DNA of 64,000 nt from Pseudisothecium myosuroides (lineage: Eukaryota > Streptophyta > Bryopsida > Hypnales > Lembophyllaceae), in contig OX637288.1 of assembly GCA_951799445.1 (NCBI GenBank), forward strand, positions 13,828,501 through 13,892,500, written 5' to 3'. This document shows, one piece after another, positions 1 to 12,409 of the stretch. The translations under genes and the position numbers were made by a program. Each line of letters opens with the position of its first letter. Positions within the stretch are counted from its first letter, which is position 1. Below the pieces are notes generated by a model, which had not been told where the DNA came from, ran no database searches, and saw nothing but the letters and a program-made list of their open reading frames with translations.

Positions 1-1241
1 CCTTTAAAGGACTACTAGGCCATTAGGTGATTTTTGCGACTACATTTGTAAAATATTCAAAATGTGAATCTCTCTTATAGTCCATGAACAACATAGAGGC
101 CCTGAACAATTTTTTTCATTGAATCCATCACTACAATCCAATCAAAAAATGATCGACTATAAATACAATTTTTGAATTTTTTTTGGAGAAATGATAAGGC
201 ACTTTGGGCCATCACTTTAGATCCTCATATTTTTTTCCAGTACCTCAAAAAATTATACATCAAAATTATAATGATATGTATGTGTGGGAAAAAATAGAGT
301 TTTGGGAGCACTTTTGAGCATTTTGATTTCAACATATCAATGTACAAAAGTATCGCCTAACTAGATATCTTTCATCAATCTTGACAAAATGGTATTTTTA
401 CAAAAATTGCGCGATTTTTTTGATTTTTTTTCAAAGGAAAGCTACACACGTTTTCTTTTCTTTAAGCGGTGGAAATCATCAGAATTATTCAACACAAAAT
501 AAGAATTATGCTTGTTACAATAGCTAGTCAAGAAAACATTGAAACACGGCTTCAATCTTTTTAGCGTTAAATTATCCAATTGAAGTGAAGATAGGGTCCA
601 ATCACTATTATTTTTTCCATTATTTTTGGATAGCACAAAAAGCAATATCTTTTGAAGTGATGAAGCAATTTACATCCATGGACATAGATGAAAATACATA
701 TATTTGTCCAAAAGTGTGTAACTTCATTCATAATAGAATAACAATGTCCCTAAATTTTGTAGCAATTGAATGATTTTATCCATTAGAATTAGGAAGATCT
801 ATCACCAAATATTCCCTCCAAAAAACTTTGTATAGCTTCAAAGCAATAAAATGCCCAATGAACCAAAACATTGAGTGCAATATCTTGTTTTTATTCAATT
901 ATTTAGTTTGTGAATCATTGAAAATGTAGATGCACTTAGAGCAAGATATCAAGTACAATACAAGGGGCCATGTTCACAAAGTTCATTTGAAATGCTTTAA
1001 TATTTTCTTGGTTTTTCTGAATTTTGAATTTTGAATTTATATATCATTAGGAAAAAAATGTGTTGTATTGTAAACGATATGAAAAGGTAATTTATTTTCA
1101 CTTTTTTAACCCTGAAGTGCTTCGACGTCCAAAAAGTGGACAATGAACAAACTCGGTGAGTCACAAGCAACAGAGAATAATGAGTGATTTCATTCGTCTA
1201 TTTTTTCCCAGGTTCCGACAGAAGTTTACTACCGTATGGAC
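1..1241. other. Intergenic, no gene seen
   Basis: AT-rich sequence with only short chance ORFs. The first 12 bases (cctttaaaggac) look like the inner side of the terminus of the TTAA-flanked element family seen elsewhere in the window, so the window may start inside or at the edge of such an element. I could not find its other end. Confidence 0.5.
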
Positions 1242-1243
1242 TA

Positions 1244-1653
1244 AGGTAAAAGGTTCAAGAACAGTTCGGGCATTAAGAATGGCCCCTACAAAGGGCTCTG
1301 AAATGGACATGAGTTGGTTCGGAAATCGACTACTGTAGTCATTGAATGAACCCAAGAAAAAAGACTTATTAATTGCAAGAGCCAATCACTCTCTTTGCTT
1401 TCCCCATTTTTATTTAGAATTGCAAGTGAACCATTTATGAAAGACCTAGGGTCACAAATAGGGACCTATGACCCAACTCATTTAAAAATTCATAAGTAAT
1501 TCAAAAATGCTCGGAAAAATACGAAACGACTTGGGTTAGATTCCTCATCAACTTCTCTATGTCTGAAAAATGAGCTAAAAATATTTCCATCCAAGGAAAT
1601 ACATGAAAAAGGCGGACCAGACCTTAAATGGTCGGTTTATGAGCCTTCTACCT
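1244..1653. mobile_element. TA-flanked MITE (AGGTA family), copy 1
   Basis: A 410-bp non-coding unit bounded by TA dinucleotides. The left end reads AGGTAAAAGGTTC and the right end, reverse complemented, AGGTAGAAGGCTC, so the terminal inverted repeats match with two mismatches. The same unit recurs almost intact at 1842-2254. TA flanks and short inverted ends fit a Tc1/mariner-like non-autonomous element. Confidence 0.65.
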
Positions 1654-1841
1654 TAGTGGTGATAGCAACTACTTTAGGAAGAGTATTTGGAAGAGAAAAA
1701 TACCCAAAGTGCAACATGTATAGTTCTGTTCAAAATTATTGTGTAGACTGGGTGGAAAAATTATTTTTTAACATTTGTTTTGGGCAAATTCATGTGGAGG
1801 GTAGTTTGAAAGGATTGCTGCTCAGTTGCTAATGTGCACTA

Positions 1842-2254
1842 AGGTAGACTGAGGGTTCAAGAAAAGTTCGGGCATTAAGAATGGCCCCTACAAAGGGCTC
1901 TGAAATGGACATGAGTTGGTTCGGAAATCGACTACTATAGTCATTGAATGAACCCAAGAAAAAAGACTTATTAATTGCAAGAGCCAATCACTCTCTTTAC
2001 TTTCCCCATTTTTATTTAGAATTGCAAGTGAACCATTTATGAAAGACCTAGGGTCACAAATAGGGACCTATGACCCAACTTGTTAAAAATTCATAAGTAA
2101 TTCAAAAATGCTTGGAAAAATACGAAACGACTTGGGTTACATTCCTCATCAACTTCTTCATGTCTGAAAAATGAGCTAAAAATATTTCCATCCAAGGAAA
2201 TACATGAAAAAGGCGGACCAGCCCTTAAATGGTTGGTTTATGAGCCTTCTACCT
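1842..2254. mobile_element. TA-flanked MITE (AGGTA family), copy 2
   Basis: Second copy of the 410-bp unit at 1244-1653, same orientation, very similar over its whole length, flanked by TA on both sides. The left end carries a few extra bases just after AGGTAGA. The two copies are separated by about 190 bp of unrelated sequence. Confidence 0.65.
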
Positions 2255-2631
2255 TATGGGAAGAAATGGGTAGCTCATTCCAACATTATCTACAAACTTT
2301 AGCAATCTCTTGGAAGATGTGAAAAATGAACACTTCTAGAAATGGGAAAATGTGCCGCATAACATAACATTTAGTGGCCTTCAGAGAGGCTGCATTTTCC
2401 TCTCTCAAGTCCTCATTCATGACTTTCATCTCCACATAAATAATATAAGCTTCAATACCGGGATAGTGACAGTACATTATGGTATGTTCCATTTTTTTTT
2501 CTCAATTTTAGGCCTAGACATACAATTCAACAAATATTTGTAGTGAAGCATGTTGGCCAAAAGTCCAATGAATAATGCACTAATGCATTATTAACATCTA
2601 TAGACAATACATATTCTGGATTTCTAAAGCG

Positions 2632-3232
2632 ATAAGACAACTCTATATATACACATGGGGAGGTAGGAGGTAGAGCAACCCATGCGGGATAAATAAACTA
2701 GAATTTGTAGGTTCTCATGCACTTATAGTTAAGTCAAAAACAAAGAATTGTGTTAAAAGTAGAATTTCAGACCTCATTTAGGCATAATAAAAATAACTTT
2801 TTTCAAAAAAAATTTACCTAAAAACAGTTTTTAAATGAAGATAAGTTTCACCTCCAAAAATCCGTTTGGGATTTTGAATCTCCAATCAAAAGTTATGGAG
2901 AGGGGTTGGAATGGATTTTTAAAAGTGTTAAAGAAAATGTCCATTAAAAATCCTCTCTGAAATTTGTCCATAACTTTTGATTGGAGATTTAAAATCCCAA
3001 ACGGATTTTTGGAGGTGAAACTTATCTTCATTTAAAATCTTTTTTTGGTTCAAAGTTTTTTGAAAAAAGTTATTTTACTATGCCTAAATGAGGTCTGAAA
3101 TTCTACTTTTAACACAATTCTTTGTTTTCGACTTAACTATGAGTGCATGAGAACCTACAAATTCTAATTTACATATCCCACATGGGTTGTTCTACTTCTT
3201 ACCACTCCATGTGCATATAAAGAGTTGTCTTC
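2632..3232. repeat. 600-bp foldback (inverted repeat) element
   Basis: Two arms of about 290 bp, 2632-2935 and 2940-3232, are inverted copies of each other with a very short loop. Matching landmarks are aagacaactct near 2635 against agagttgtctt near 3221, and the aatccgtttggga block near 2860 against its complement near 2996. No coding potential. A transcript through it would fold into a long hairpin. Confidence 0.75.
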
Positions 3233-3426
3233 ACAATTCTTGATCATAGTGCGTAAATGGATTCTAATTCAAAGTGAGGTAATTCTACAATAACATTGAA
3301 ATCAATAATCTCAATGAATTCATTAGCATTTTATTTGAAATTAGCCTATTGTTTAGTTTTCAATTTTACTTGGAAATTTTTAATTTGCCACTACTTGTAA
3401 TGTATAGCCGTGGAGCGGGCACCAAG

Positions 3427-4363
3427 TTAACCCCTAAAGGACTGGCATGCGTTTTTTGTCTGTATAGAAATTTTGGGCAGGTTTGTGTGACTAGAGATTT
3501 CCATATTTTAAGCTAAAATTTTAATAAAAGGTAGGCGCAAGGAATATCTTTCATATGCACTAAATTTCAGGACATTAATAAATAGGAGTCAAAAGTTATG
3601 GCCAAATGTATTACTTTTTTTCGTGACTAGGCAGTCCGGGCAGCAAAAAAAATTTGGCAAAAATTTGATTTTTTTTTTTTAATATTTTTTTTTTGTAGAA
3701 TATATTTTTGTCTATCTAGATAGCTTTGATTCATTTCATTTGGATTTGTTATGAGAAAGTTATGGACATTCTTGTTTTTCGGGCAGTTAGAGCATCTTCT
3801 TGAAAAAAATAACTTGTAGGATTCATTTCTATATGCTATTTTTGCAATTTAAAAAAAAAAAAAATCTCATAATTTAGTTTACTTGCTAGAACAATCTCAC
3901 CATTGGGATTAGTGTATTTTAATTCCATCTAAAATATATTAATGTTTTAGATTTTCCTTTATCTCATACCTACTTCTACTTAATAATTTTCTTAGGAATG
4001 ATAATTAAGTTTTTTTGAATATTTTTTTTTCTAGACTCTCAACTCAATTCTCTACTATAAAGATTTAAAGCACAAAACTCTGTAGTGCAAAAATTTTAAG
4101 TTAAAAAATGTTTAAAGTCAAAAAATCTAATCCCGCAATGTGCTGAAATACTTGTTTTTTCTTTTTTAAATGCAGATATCTTACAATCTGAGCGGTCAAA
4201 AATTCTGAAATTTTTTCCACACATTCTCATACTAGTTAGGTGTAAGATCCTACACCTGGATGTGCAAAAAAAACATTTTTCATTTTTTTTTACTCCTTGC
4301 TATAGAAATGGTAGTTTTGATGGATTTTTGGCAGAAAAAAGGCCTTGGGCCTTTAGGGGTTAA
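3427..4363. mobile_element. piggyBac-like TTAA-flanked non-autonomous element
   Basis: Begins TTAA followed by CCCCTAAAGGAC and ends GGGCCTTTAGGGG followed by TTAA, giving inverted termini of about 13 bp and a TTAA duplication, the target-site signature of the piggyBac superfamily. The 930-bp interior is AT-rich and non-coding. Close relatives lie at 47916-48858 (inverted), 53670-55074 and 56324-57264. Confidence 0.7.
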
Positions 4364-5678
4364 GTTCTGACAATTATTGACAACTGTCCCCGTAACTACT
4401 AATTTGGTGCGGAATGTATTGCACCATTTCATCCCTCAAATGAAATGGTGTGGTATATTCAACACCATTTTGTTCAGGGGAGGGTAGAGCCAGTGATTGC
4501 TACGGATTGTTATGAATGATGCCTAATAGGAGCACTTTTCCATTTCAAACAACGTTGCTGACGTCGCGAATGACACTTGTCTTCATAGGTAGGCAAGGGA
4601 GCACCTCCGTTCATTTCGCATGGGGCATCATAGACATTCCTTCGAAATAACATACTTGGCCTTGGTGCTACAAGTCCTTCTCATTTCAAGGTCCACAGAA
4701 TTGCATATGTTGTGCAACCCGTCATAAAATGCTGATAATGTCGTTCATGCCTTTCTTCTCTTTGAACTGACATTTTTTCCATATTTTTCCTACCACATAT
4801 GCGGTCATGAAAACAAGCTTAGTGCGGAACCTGTCTGCTGCCCATTCAAGTCAACACTGCCATTTTGCCGGTCAAAGTTCATGATCTTCAAAGACACCAA
4901 ATTTTTTCTGCTTTTGTTTTCAGATTCCAGTCCTCCTCATGGTAACAGAGAAGATCCTATGGTTACATTTTTCTTTGTCTACATCCATTTCCAAATGTGG
5001 TCCACCGAGTATTTTTCTGATTTCAGATCATTCTCCACTTTTGTGATGCATCTAGTCGCTCTAGGGTTAACTCGAGTTTGTTACCCTTTAAAAATTAATG
5101 GCATAACCACCAAACAAACTCACCATTTCAAGAATACATTAGAAAGGTTGGAACAAAATTGAAACAAGAACATTACAACAACGTTGTTAGGAACCTCAAT
5201 TATTGTACACTCAATGTATATAATTATTAAGGTTGTAGAATAAAAATGGCGTAAAACAGAAGAAGTAATTATTGAATATTAAGATTGTGAATAGGGCCTT
5301 ACAAAATCAACATGATGACTACCATTGTATAAAAGTTATATTCTTGAATTTGTTGCATAAGAAGAAGAATTAAAGTAGATACATCCGTTGGATTGATATC
5401 TCGACGGATGCATGGATTGTATGTTCCAAAGTAGGCTTGAATTGGGGCAATTCTACCTTACTTTGTCTTCATAATTTACAAAGTTCAAGTCAAAAGACAT
5501 TTTTGTGATTAAAAAAGGGATGCAATAGGGTTGAAAAATGAGGATTTTCTTGATTTGAATGAATGCAACCATGAGCTTTATATTTATGGCAAGGAGTTCA
5601 CTCATTGTTCTGCATGCTTTTGTGTTCAACATCCAATGTATATACTTGTAAGAAGTTCAAGCACGGAGCATGCTTATG
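4364..5678. other. Intergenic, no gene seen
   Basis: No protein resemblance in the short ORFs here. A small inverted pair around 4413-4475 (accatttcat against atgaaatggt) is the only structure noted. Confidence 0.5.
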
Positions 5679-6300
5679 GTGCAGCAAAATGGTCTGAAGC
5701 ATGCTTGAAGAATATGTAGATTGTGTATGAGGCTCTTAGTTTGTAATGTATTGTACAAAAGCTTGTAATATTACCTCAAATTTGAACACATATTTGTTGC
5801 AATGAATTAGTGTCATTTGCATCATGTTGGTGCTGGACTTTGTATATTATGTACCCCTATGAGAATTTGTTTTTAAAGTTTAACATCCAATGAAAAATGA
5901 CACCTATACTTGTTTGTATTTGATTTTGGGTTTTGACAATTTTGACATAGTTTTGGTTTGTGTTGTCTTTAGGGGAGAAGCGTTCAAAAGATAGTACAAA
6001 CCAAGTTACCAAGTTAATTATTGCATGTTTAGGGGAGATAGTAAAAAATTGTGCCAAAATTGGGAAATCCAAAATCAAATCCAAACAAATATAAGTGTCA
6101 TTTTTTTATTGGTTGTTAAACTTTAAAAATGAATTCTCAAAAGTGATACACCATAATGCAAATGACACTTGTTAATTGCAACAAATCAGTACTTAAATTT
6201 GAGGTAATATTACAAGCTTTCTTACATTACAACAGAGAGCCTCACGCACAATCACAATCTATATTTTCTACAAGCATGCTTCAAACCAATTGATTGCACC
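5679..6300. repeat. 620-bp foldback element
   Basis: The left arm, about 5679-5945, returns inverted at about 6040-6300. Landmarks are gaagcatgcttg near 5697 against caagcatgcttc near 6272, and the ttacctcaaattt block near 5772 against aaatttgaggtaa near 6195. The central loop is about 100 bp. Non-coding, probably a foldback MITE. No target duplication was resolved. Confidence 0.65.
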
Positions 6301-6844
6301 ACAAAAGAAGTTGACCTAAGTTGCTCAAATTTAATGTGAAATTGGCAAGCACAATTATCTACAATTGATGTTAATCCCAAAGTGACATTGAGGACAGAAT
6401 GTGTCCTCGACATTTTTGAATCTTAATTTGAATCCTAATTTGCAATCATTTATCGTGTATGGATGAATTTAGGATATGAATAAGGTTTGTAGGGTTGGGG
6501 GAGAACTATCCAATGAATGCAAATTCAAGAAATTCCAAGATGTTTTGTAAATTCTGTGGTGCTCAGAATTTTGACACTTGCTAGAAGTAAGCACGGAGGC
6601 TACTGAAATGCAAGTTCTGTCTCGTTGCAAGTTTTGTCTTGTTCATTGCTATTTACAGTGGCCTCTCCAAGGATTTAGCCGGTGGAACTGTCCATAAATT
6701 TTTGCAGCTCTTCTTTGGCATAAATGTGTGGTTTTGACCGTGCCAATTTGAGTGGTTCGAATTGCATAGATTTCCACTAATTTCTTTATAAAAAGGTCCT
6801 CATATTCAAGCCACCGACTGACCACTGTGAAGTACATTGAGTAT
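6301..6844. other. Intergenic, no gene seen
   Basis: Low-complexity AT-rich sequence left of the gypsy element. Nothing supportable found. Confidence 0.5.
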
Positions 6845-6849
6845 AGTGA
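6845..6849. other. Target-site duplication of the gypsy element (left)
   Basis: AGTGA directly before the left LTR, matching AGTGA at 29688-29692 after the right LTR. This shows the two LTRs belong to one insertion despite lying 22 kb apart. Confidence 0.85.
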
Positions 6850-7238
6850 TGTTACGGTGGAGTTTACGTGAACGGGGTTCCTGTCGACTCTCCGCTGATC
6901 ATGCGGATACTCGGAGTGATTTCAGGTTACAGTTCCCTGGACCAAGTCCGAGCAGTGAGAGATCGATCAGAGCCTTCCAAGTTCCCCAGGTTGCCGAACC
7001 AATCCTGTACCGTCCAGCGAGGAGAGTAACTCCGAGCGAGAATCTCTCACAATGAAATCATGCAGTCTATTACAAAACGCAGAGAATCGAAAATCAGACC
7101 TTCGTACTTGTTTCAAAATATGTCGAGTGAGGGACATCTCCCCCTCACTAGAGTTAAATACCCACATCGTTGCCTGAAGCTCTAATTGTCGTAACTTCCC
7201 CTGATCCCAAGTCCAGCTGTTAGGACATAGTCATAACA
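6850..7238 (-). repeat. 3' LTR of the gypsy chromovirus
   Basis: 389 bp, starts TGTTACGG and ends CATAACA on the plus strand, so it has TG...CA ends. It is about 97 percent identical by eye to the right LTR at 29299-29687; every difference I found is a transition. It carries the same TATA-like box and TATGTCGAGT motif (7119-7128) as the 5' LTR. Confidence 0.9.
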
Positions 7239-7250
7239 TTACCCCCCCCC
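7239..7250 (-). other. Polypurine tract of the gypsy element
   Basis: The plus strand reads TTA followed by a run of C directly inside the left LTR, which is a G-run followed by TAA on the element's sense strand. This is the expected plus-strand primer site just upstream of the 3' LTR. Confidence 0.75.
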
Positions 7251-7306
7251 TAACAAAATGAAGTTCATGTATCTAATTCGTGAATAGGTGAGTAATTATA
7301 GACCAT

Positions 7307-7675
7307 CTAACTTCTCTTGTTGATTCGTGACAGATGATCATGTGGTCCCGCCGCTTCTGGGTAACGTTTGTGAAACTCGCTGACCGAATCTAGAGCGTTC
7401 TTTAAATTCTCCACTGGCTCCCAGGAATTTTGATCAGGGCCGTATCCCTTCCATTCGACCAAGTATTGGAGTTTCTTCCAGCGGCCGATTCTTCTGGAAT
7501 CAAGAATATTACGAACCTCCCATTCGATATGGCCTTCCGGGATAATGATCGGTGGAGGTGGGTGTGACCGGCGTCCTGCAATGGTATCATCACGATATTT
7601 CTCCAACAGCGATACATGGAATACATTGTGAATGCGAAGTGATTTCGGTAACTGCATCTCAAAGTTCCCATGCCA
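7307..7675 (-). pseudogene. Gypsy integrase C-terminus and chromodomain (3' part of split pol)
   Basis: This minus-strand frame, ending in a stop at 7307, carries the end of the integrase domain (the RIHNVFHVSLL motif typical of chromovirus integrase tails) followed by a chromodomain: EVRNILDSRR, then LQYLVEWKGYG, then SWEPVENLKNA. Chromodomains of this type direct chromovirus integration to methylated histone marks. Upstream the frame runs into the terminus of the DNA transposon at 7678. The matching upstream half of pol starts again at 24377, so this is the severed tail of one polyprotein. No frame break is visible in this piece. Confidence 0.85.
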
Positions 7676-7677
7676 TT

Positions 7678-7700
7678 GAAACAATATTGAGTCAATGTTG
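7678..7700 (+). repeat. Left terminal inverted repeat of the large transposon
   Basis: 23 bp matching the reverse complement of 24354-24376 with about two mismatches. Just inside, the motif attgaaaca is repeated. The first base was chosen because the inverted match begins there; the preceding CCATT belongs to the gypsy frame. Confidence 0.7.
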
Positions 7701-7879
7701 TGATAGGGGTATTGAAACATTAATAGGGTGCAATATCATAACAATGTTGAAACATTACAAAACATATCAACATTACATTGTTATTAATGTTCTAATGTTT
7801 TGTTGGTATCATGTCAATTTTGAATGTTCCAACATTATAAATGAGCTATTGGAACAATATTATTCAAGAATGATCTTGT

Positions 7880-8215
7880 TCCTTTATTGAAACATTGTGT
7901 ACATCTCAATGTCATCACATTTTGCTAGTTCCATTGTTGAAACATTGTATACATCTCAATGTTACTACATTGAGCTTCTTCCATTGTTGAAACAATGCCT
8001 ACTTCTCAATGTTACCACATTGAGCTTCTTCCATTGTTGAAACAATGCCTACTTCTCAATGTTACCACATATTGTTTGTTCCATTATTGGAAAAATGAAA
8101 ACATCAATGTTAGGACATATTGGTTGTTCGATTATTTCAACAATGCCAAATTCAATGTTACAACATATTGGCTGTTCCATTATTTCAACAATGCCGCACT
8201 CAATGTTTGATTGTC
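7880..8215 (+). repeat. Left subterminal tandem array, ~52-bp units
   Basis: About six to seven diverging units, each starting near ccattgttgaaaca, passing through a caatgttaccacatt core and ending near gcttctt or gttgtt. The two central units (from about 7980 and 8031) are nearly identical. CACTA-type transposons typically carry subterminal repeats bound by an element-encoded protein; a similar role here is inference. Confidence 0.7.
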
Positions 8216-8792
8216 TTTTCATTCAAACAACTTTAGATTAGAAGTATTGATACAGTCTTAGGTCAGTAACATGTCAATGCAACATCACAAATTGATGGGA
8301 TACTGTATTGCCAATTTTTCCAATATTGAAACAAAAACACAAGTACTTTTATCCACTTCATCATTTTGCTTTATTGAATCAATATGACCTCGAAAATCTT
8401 GAAACAATATCACGTCAATAGTAGAAGTGCATTGAATTAGAAATACACGTCAATGCAACTTCTATTGACAAAATTAGCCGAATTTACATAAAATACAATA
8501 AGATAGCCAAAATTTACAAATTTACATTCTGTGTCTAGTTTTCAAAATCCTCTACATTGAAATGTTGAGGAGCAAAACCTTTCAAGGATAGTTCTATTAT
8601 ACGCAATATCTACCATTTACATTGTACTGTACAAGAAAAAAAGTCACTTGCCCTCTACATCAAGGGATACAAGGTGTTATAAGCGCCAACAAAAGTGAAA
8701 AATCTTTTGCTCCAATCCAGTAATCTGATCTTCCTTAGCCCCTTCAAAGACGTAATATGATGACAATACTACATCCAGGTTCAATTCCTCCA

Positions 8793-11351
8793 TCATTGTG
8801 AAACCTAAAGTCATAAAATCATATGAAATCATTTCAAATTCAAACCTTCATAAAATTGTTGGGTTTACCAAGCTAAAGTAAGTCATTCATTATAGCAAGC
8901 ACAACCACATTGAATGGGACAAACACAAACATGGTGTTGGTTCTCTACGTAATAGTGACTAATATCCAATTAGAAGAGCCTGATTTTTGGCTTTATTCTA
9001 AAGACTTTGATTGTACTAAATCTCTAATAATGGAGGCACAAAAAAAAAGATGTGATGGACTGGGCACATTGCAAAAGTCTAGAAGATTGCACATTAAGCT
9101 AATTAGATGAATTATAAGATCTTTCCAAAACCTTATTCTTTTTCCTATATTGAAAGCTAAACATTTTTTGGTGGATATCACCGAAAACTTTGTTGCTTTA
9201 TTAAGATTACCTATCTTACATTCCAATGCCATCCTCATTCTGGTGCAAAGTAGGAAAACTCATAAATGAGTAGGAAATTGAAATTGCATACCTCGCAGTA
9301 ACGATTGTATACAACGCTTGAAATGAAAAGTGAAGTGAGGAATTTCATACCTCAAATTCCAAGTTGTCAACTCCAATCTTGTCAACAAGTTGAATCCTCC
9401 TCATCCTTGAAGAAGCTTCAAGTAACTCTGCTTCGGCAATCTTCATTTGTGATCTTGTAGTAGACATATCGAGGGGGTTGAACGTCTTCCCCAACATTGC
9501 TATCTCCAACTAAAAACAAATACAAAACCATAGAGTTTAATCTTTGCCAAAATAAATTGGGACATTGCACTTCACATATAGAATTTAATACTTTGAGAAT
9601 GACCTCAATGGTTATTTATTTTAGAAATCTTGTAGAAAAATCGAGCGACATACTTATGGACTAGGAAAAGAATTAACAATAGTTTGAAGACCAGTCTTTG
9701 AGCATGAATCATGCCTTCATAGTTTTAGTGAAGGTTGTCTCATCCTTAGCCATACAAAAATCCACTAAAAGTTGTTTTTTGGTTAAACTTACAGCGCACA
9801 AGAAGAATCCACCTTGCTCTTTTGTGATTTCAACCACGCCATGCAAATCATAGCACTCTCCAATCATTGCACGTGCAATTGCACCATACACTGCATCACT
9901 TCCAAAAGGATCTGTGCAGCCTGATTCATGCGTTTGAATCCTCCATTTTTGACCTTCAACACAAAATACAAAGTCAATAAGAATTAGTTGCGTACTCATT
10001 TCAGGTTCACTAAAGTATTGATCTTCTGCATCAAAGCGACTACAATATAATTGGACTTAATAAAAACAAAACCAACCTACCTATATGATATGTGTGAAAC
10101 TGTTAAAAAGGCCAAATTTACAAAATTTAAAAGCTAGAGAACTAATGACACCTCAGCTAGTAGTTGCATGTGTTTGATTAACTTGAGACTTTAGGTTTAT
10201 TTGTACCTTCACGATGCAGCTGAAGCTCATCAAACCACTTTTTGAATTCTTCGTGAGAGGCATTTTTCTTTGGCTTAGGACAACCTAACTTACTATAAAG
10301 CTCCATTCTAGCATCTCGAATCAAACTCCTTCTTTGATCCCTGACATTTTTGTTCACCATTTTTGATAGGCCACCATTTGGCCCTAGGGGTCCCCATGCT
10401 TTTAGGAATTCAACCTTTGCCAACTCATTCTGTTCAATGTCGAAAGAGATCATCATGGCCTCAAAAAGGATGTCATCTGAGGGATACATTGTTGAGTTGC
10501 AGAATTTGCCAAGAAGAAGTTTACAGACAACCTCGGTTTGCTTCATCTGAAAAAAACGCCTTGAATGGTGTTAATATGATAATTATTGTGACTCCATATA
10601 ACTCTTGCTATATGTAATATGTTCAACTTGACTATAATGAATACCTTGGTTATGGAAATTCTACATACAACAAGTCAAGTTGCATAGACATTCAAATCAC
10701 TTCAATATCCAAGAACAAAGGTTCAATGAAAGCTAGTTAGAATAGAGAATGCAAAACATTAATGTACTAATGAAAAAAATTTCATCACACTAAGGTAAGA
10801 TACATTGTACAATAGTATAGAAGTAAGACATAGATGTACACTCTAATACCGGCAAAAAGTACAGAAAGCTTTGCTCAAAGGATTGATACCTTGACTTGTG
10901 TTGGATTGCAACATGGCATGATGTCTTTACATTTCTCCATTGAGATTTCCAATGCTCTTGTGATAGATAGAACTTGTTGGCGGAGCAACTCATTTTCTTT
11001 TATGAGTTTCACATAGTGCCTTTTTTGGATTGCGTCCATAGGAGCGCTGAAGTATTCCTGACCTTGTTGATGGTTTCCAGGAACATTAGTTGTCCTCTCC
11101 TGTCGTCCAATCTCATCCACAGGGGTGCTAGGTACTCGTATGACATTAACTTCTACTCCTTGGTTCAAGCTTTGAACTGCAACTCCCCTATTGATTTGGC
11201 TTACATTGGCTGGTGCTATAGAAATGCTTACTTCTCTGCTACACTGGCTTCCATGAGATGCAGTGAGGCTAGAATGGCGTCCTCTACGCATCGGAGTTTT
11301 AAATTGTGCCTTCAAGGCAGCCAACCGTTTAGCCTCTTGTTGAGTAGTCAT
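8793..11351 (-). CDS. Second transposon gene, unknown function, about five exons
   Basis: Minus-strand exons inferred from splice sites that keep phase: 10890-11351 (ATG at 11351), 10207-10546, 9793-9953, 9351-9509 and a short last exon ending near 8793, together about 377 residues. The product is basic at its N-terminus (MRRGRHSS), then has a leucine- and glutamate-rich stretch (KLIKENELLRQQVLS, about residues 120-140) likely to form a coiled coil. The second exon has a charged segment with WGPLGPNGGLSK and DQRRSLIRDAR. I do not recognise a family. Its place inside the transposon, divergent from the transposase gene, suggests an accessory protein analogous in position to the second gene of CACTA elements. 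The last exon could instead continue in another frame to about 8677. Confidence 0.5.
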
Positions 11352-11378
11352 GGAATGTGCTGTTACATTTAGCCACAA

Positions 11379-12363
11379 GTTTCACAAACTATACAATGAG
11401 TACAGGTGATGGAAACTCCATCATCACATGTGAGGAGTGAAGAATTGAATTACGAAATCCACTTGTGTAGCTAAAGTTGGCAAAACCTAGTGACAATTTA
11501 AGTTTCCAATTACAAACAAGACCAATGATAATGAGTTGCATGCTCACATATAGTAGGTTGTAAATTTGTAGAAAATAGCTGTGCCCAGGTCCTATTCCAA
11601 GTCCTACTGTCATACAAGCTTGCCCCTGCACAAACAACAAAAGAAGTCACACAAATGGTTAATAATTTTACAACTTCACGGATTGAAATAAGTTTAACTG
11701 TCAAGCAACTACGCAACCACAGCTAGAATCAATAGTTTAGTAGGCATCTGACTTTGGTACTTATATCTAATGAGTGAACCTGCTGTCACAACAAGGAGCA
11801 ACACGCAATGTCCTAATGTTGTTACTCAAGCAAGTAGCAAGGCATTTCACTCTCCCCCTTCTATAGGCACATTTTTTTCTAATACTTCTAGTAATTGGGT
11901 TTCACTAGCATTCTAAGGTTGGTGATAGGCCCAAGCTTCAAGTGAGTATACTGATCCAAATTCTGACAAACTTTGAGTTGCTCTTTCCTGATGAAAAAAA
12001 CTTTGACACATTCACATGATGTTGCTCAGGTCACTAGTACATAACCTTCTTGAATGAGAAAAAGAGGTCCTTGTACACTATCACTCTAACAAGAAACTAA
12101 TCATGTTCTAGTGGCCCAATATACATACATAGGCAAGCTTGCATTCAAGACGCTCTACAATGACAGACCTTGCTTCGTGGAAAGCAAAAGGATCCGGCCT
12201 TGCCTTCACGTTCAAGAACGTTCTGCACACTTTTCTGAAGCCAAAGGAGTTTACTACACGTGGTCCAAAAAAATTCAACAATTTTACTACATCGTTTTAC
12301 ATTATTGCAAATGAACCCAAAGTCAATAATAATAATAATAATAATTATTATTTTATTATTATT

Positions 12364-12409
<46 letters not shown>

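Noticed and set aside
1..12. Possible right or left end of a TTAA element at the window edge
   Set aside because: The match is only 12 bases and the flanking TTAA and partner end are outside the window or absent.
4881..5162. 93-codon plus-strand ORF
   Set aside because: No domain, no splice or codon signal, and no similarity to any known protein by eye; a chance ORF in non-coding sequence.
7730..8400. CRISPR-like array suspected from regularly spaced repeats
   Set aside because: Repeats are tandem without unique spacers, diverge gradually, and lie at a transposon end in a eukaryotic genome.
8677..8804. Alternative longer last exon for the minus-strand transposon gene
   Set aside because: The frame that stays open to 8677 is out of phase with the preceding exon; the in-phase reading stops at 8793. 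Kept only as an alternative.
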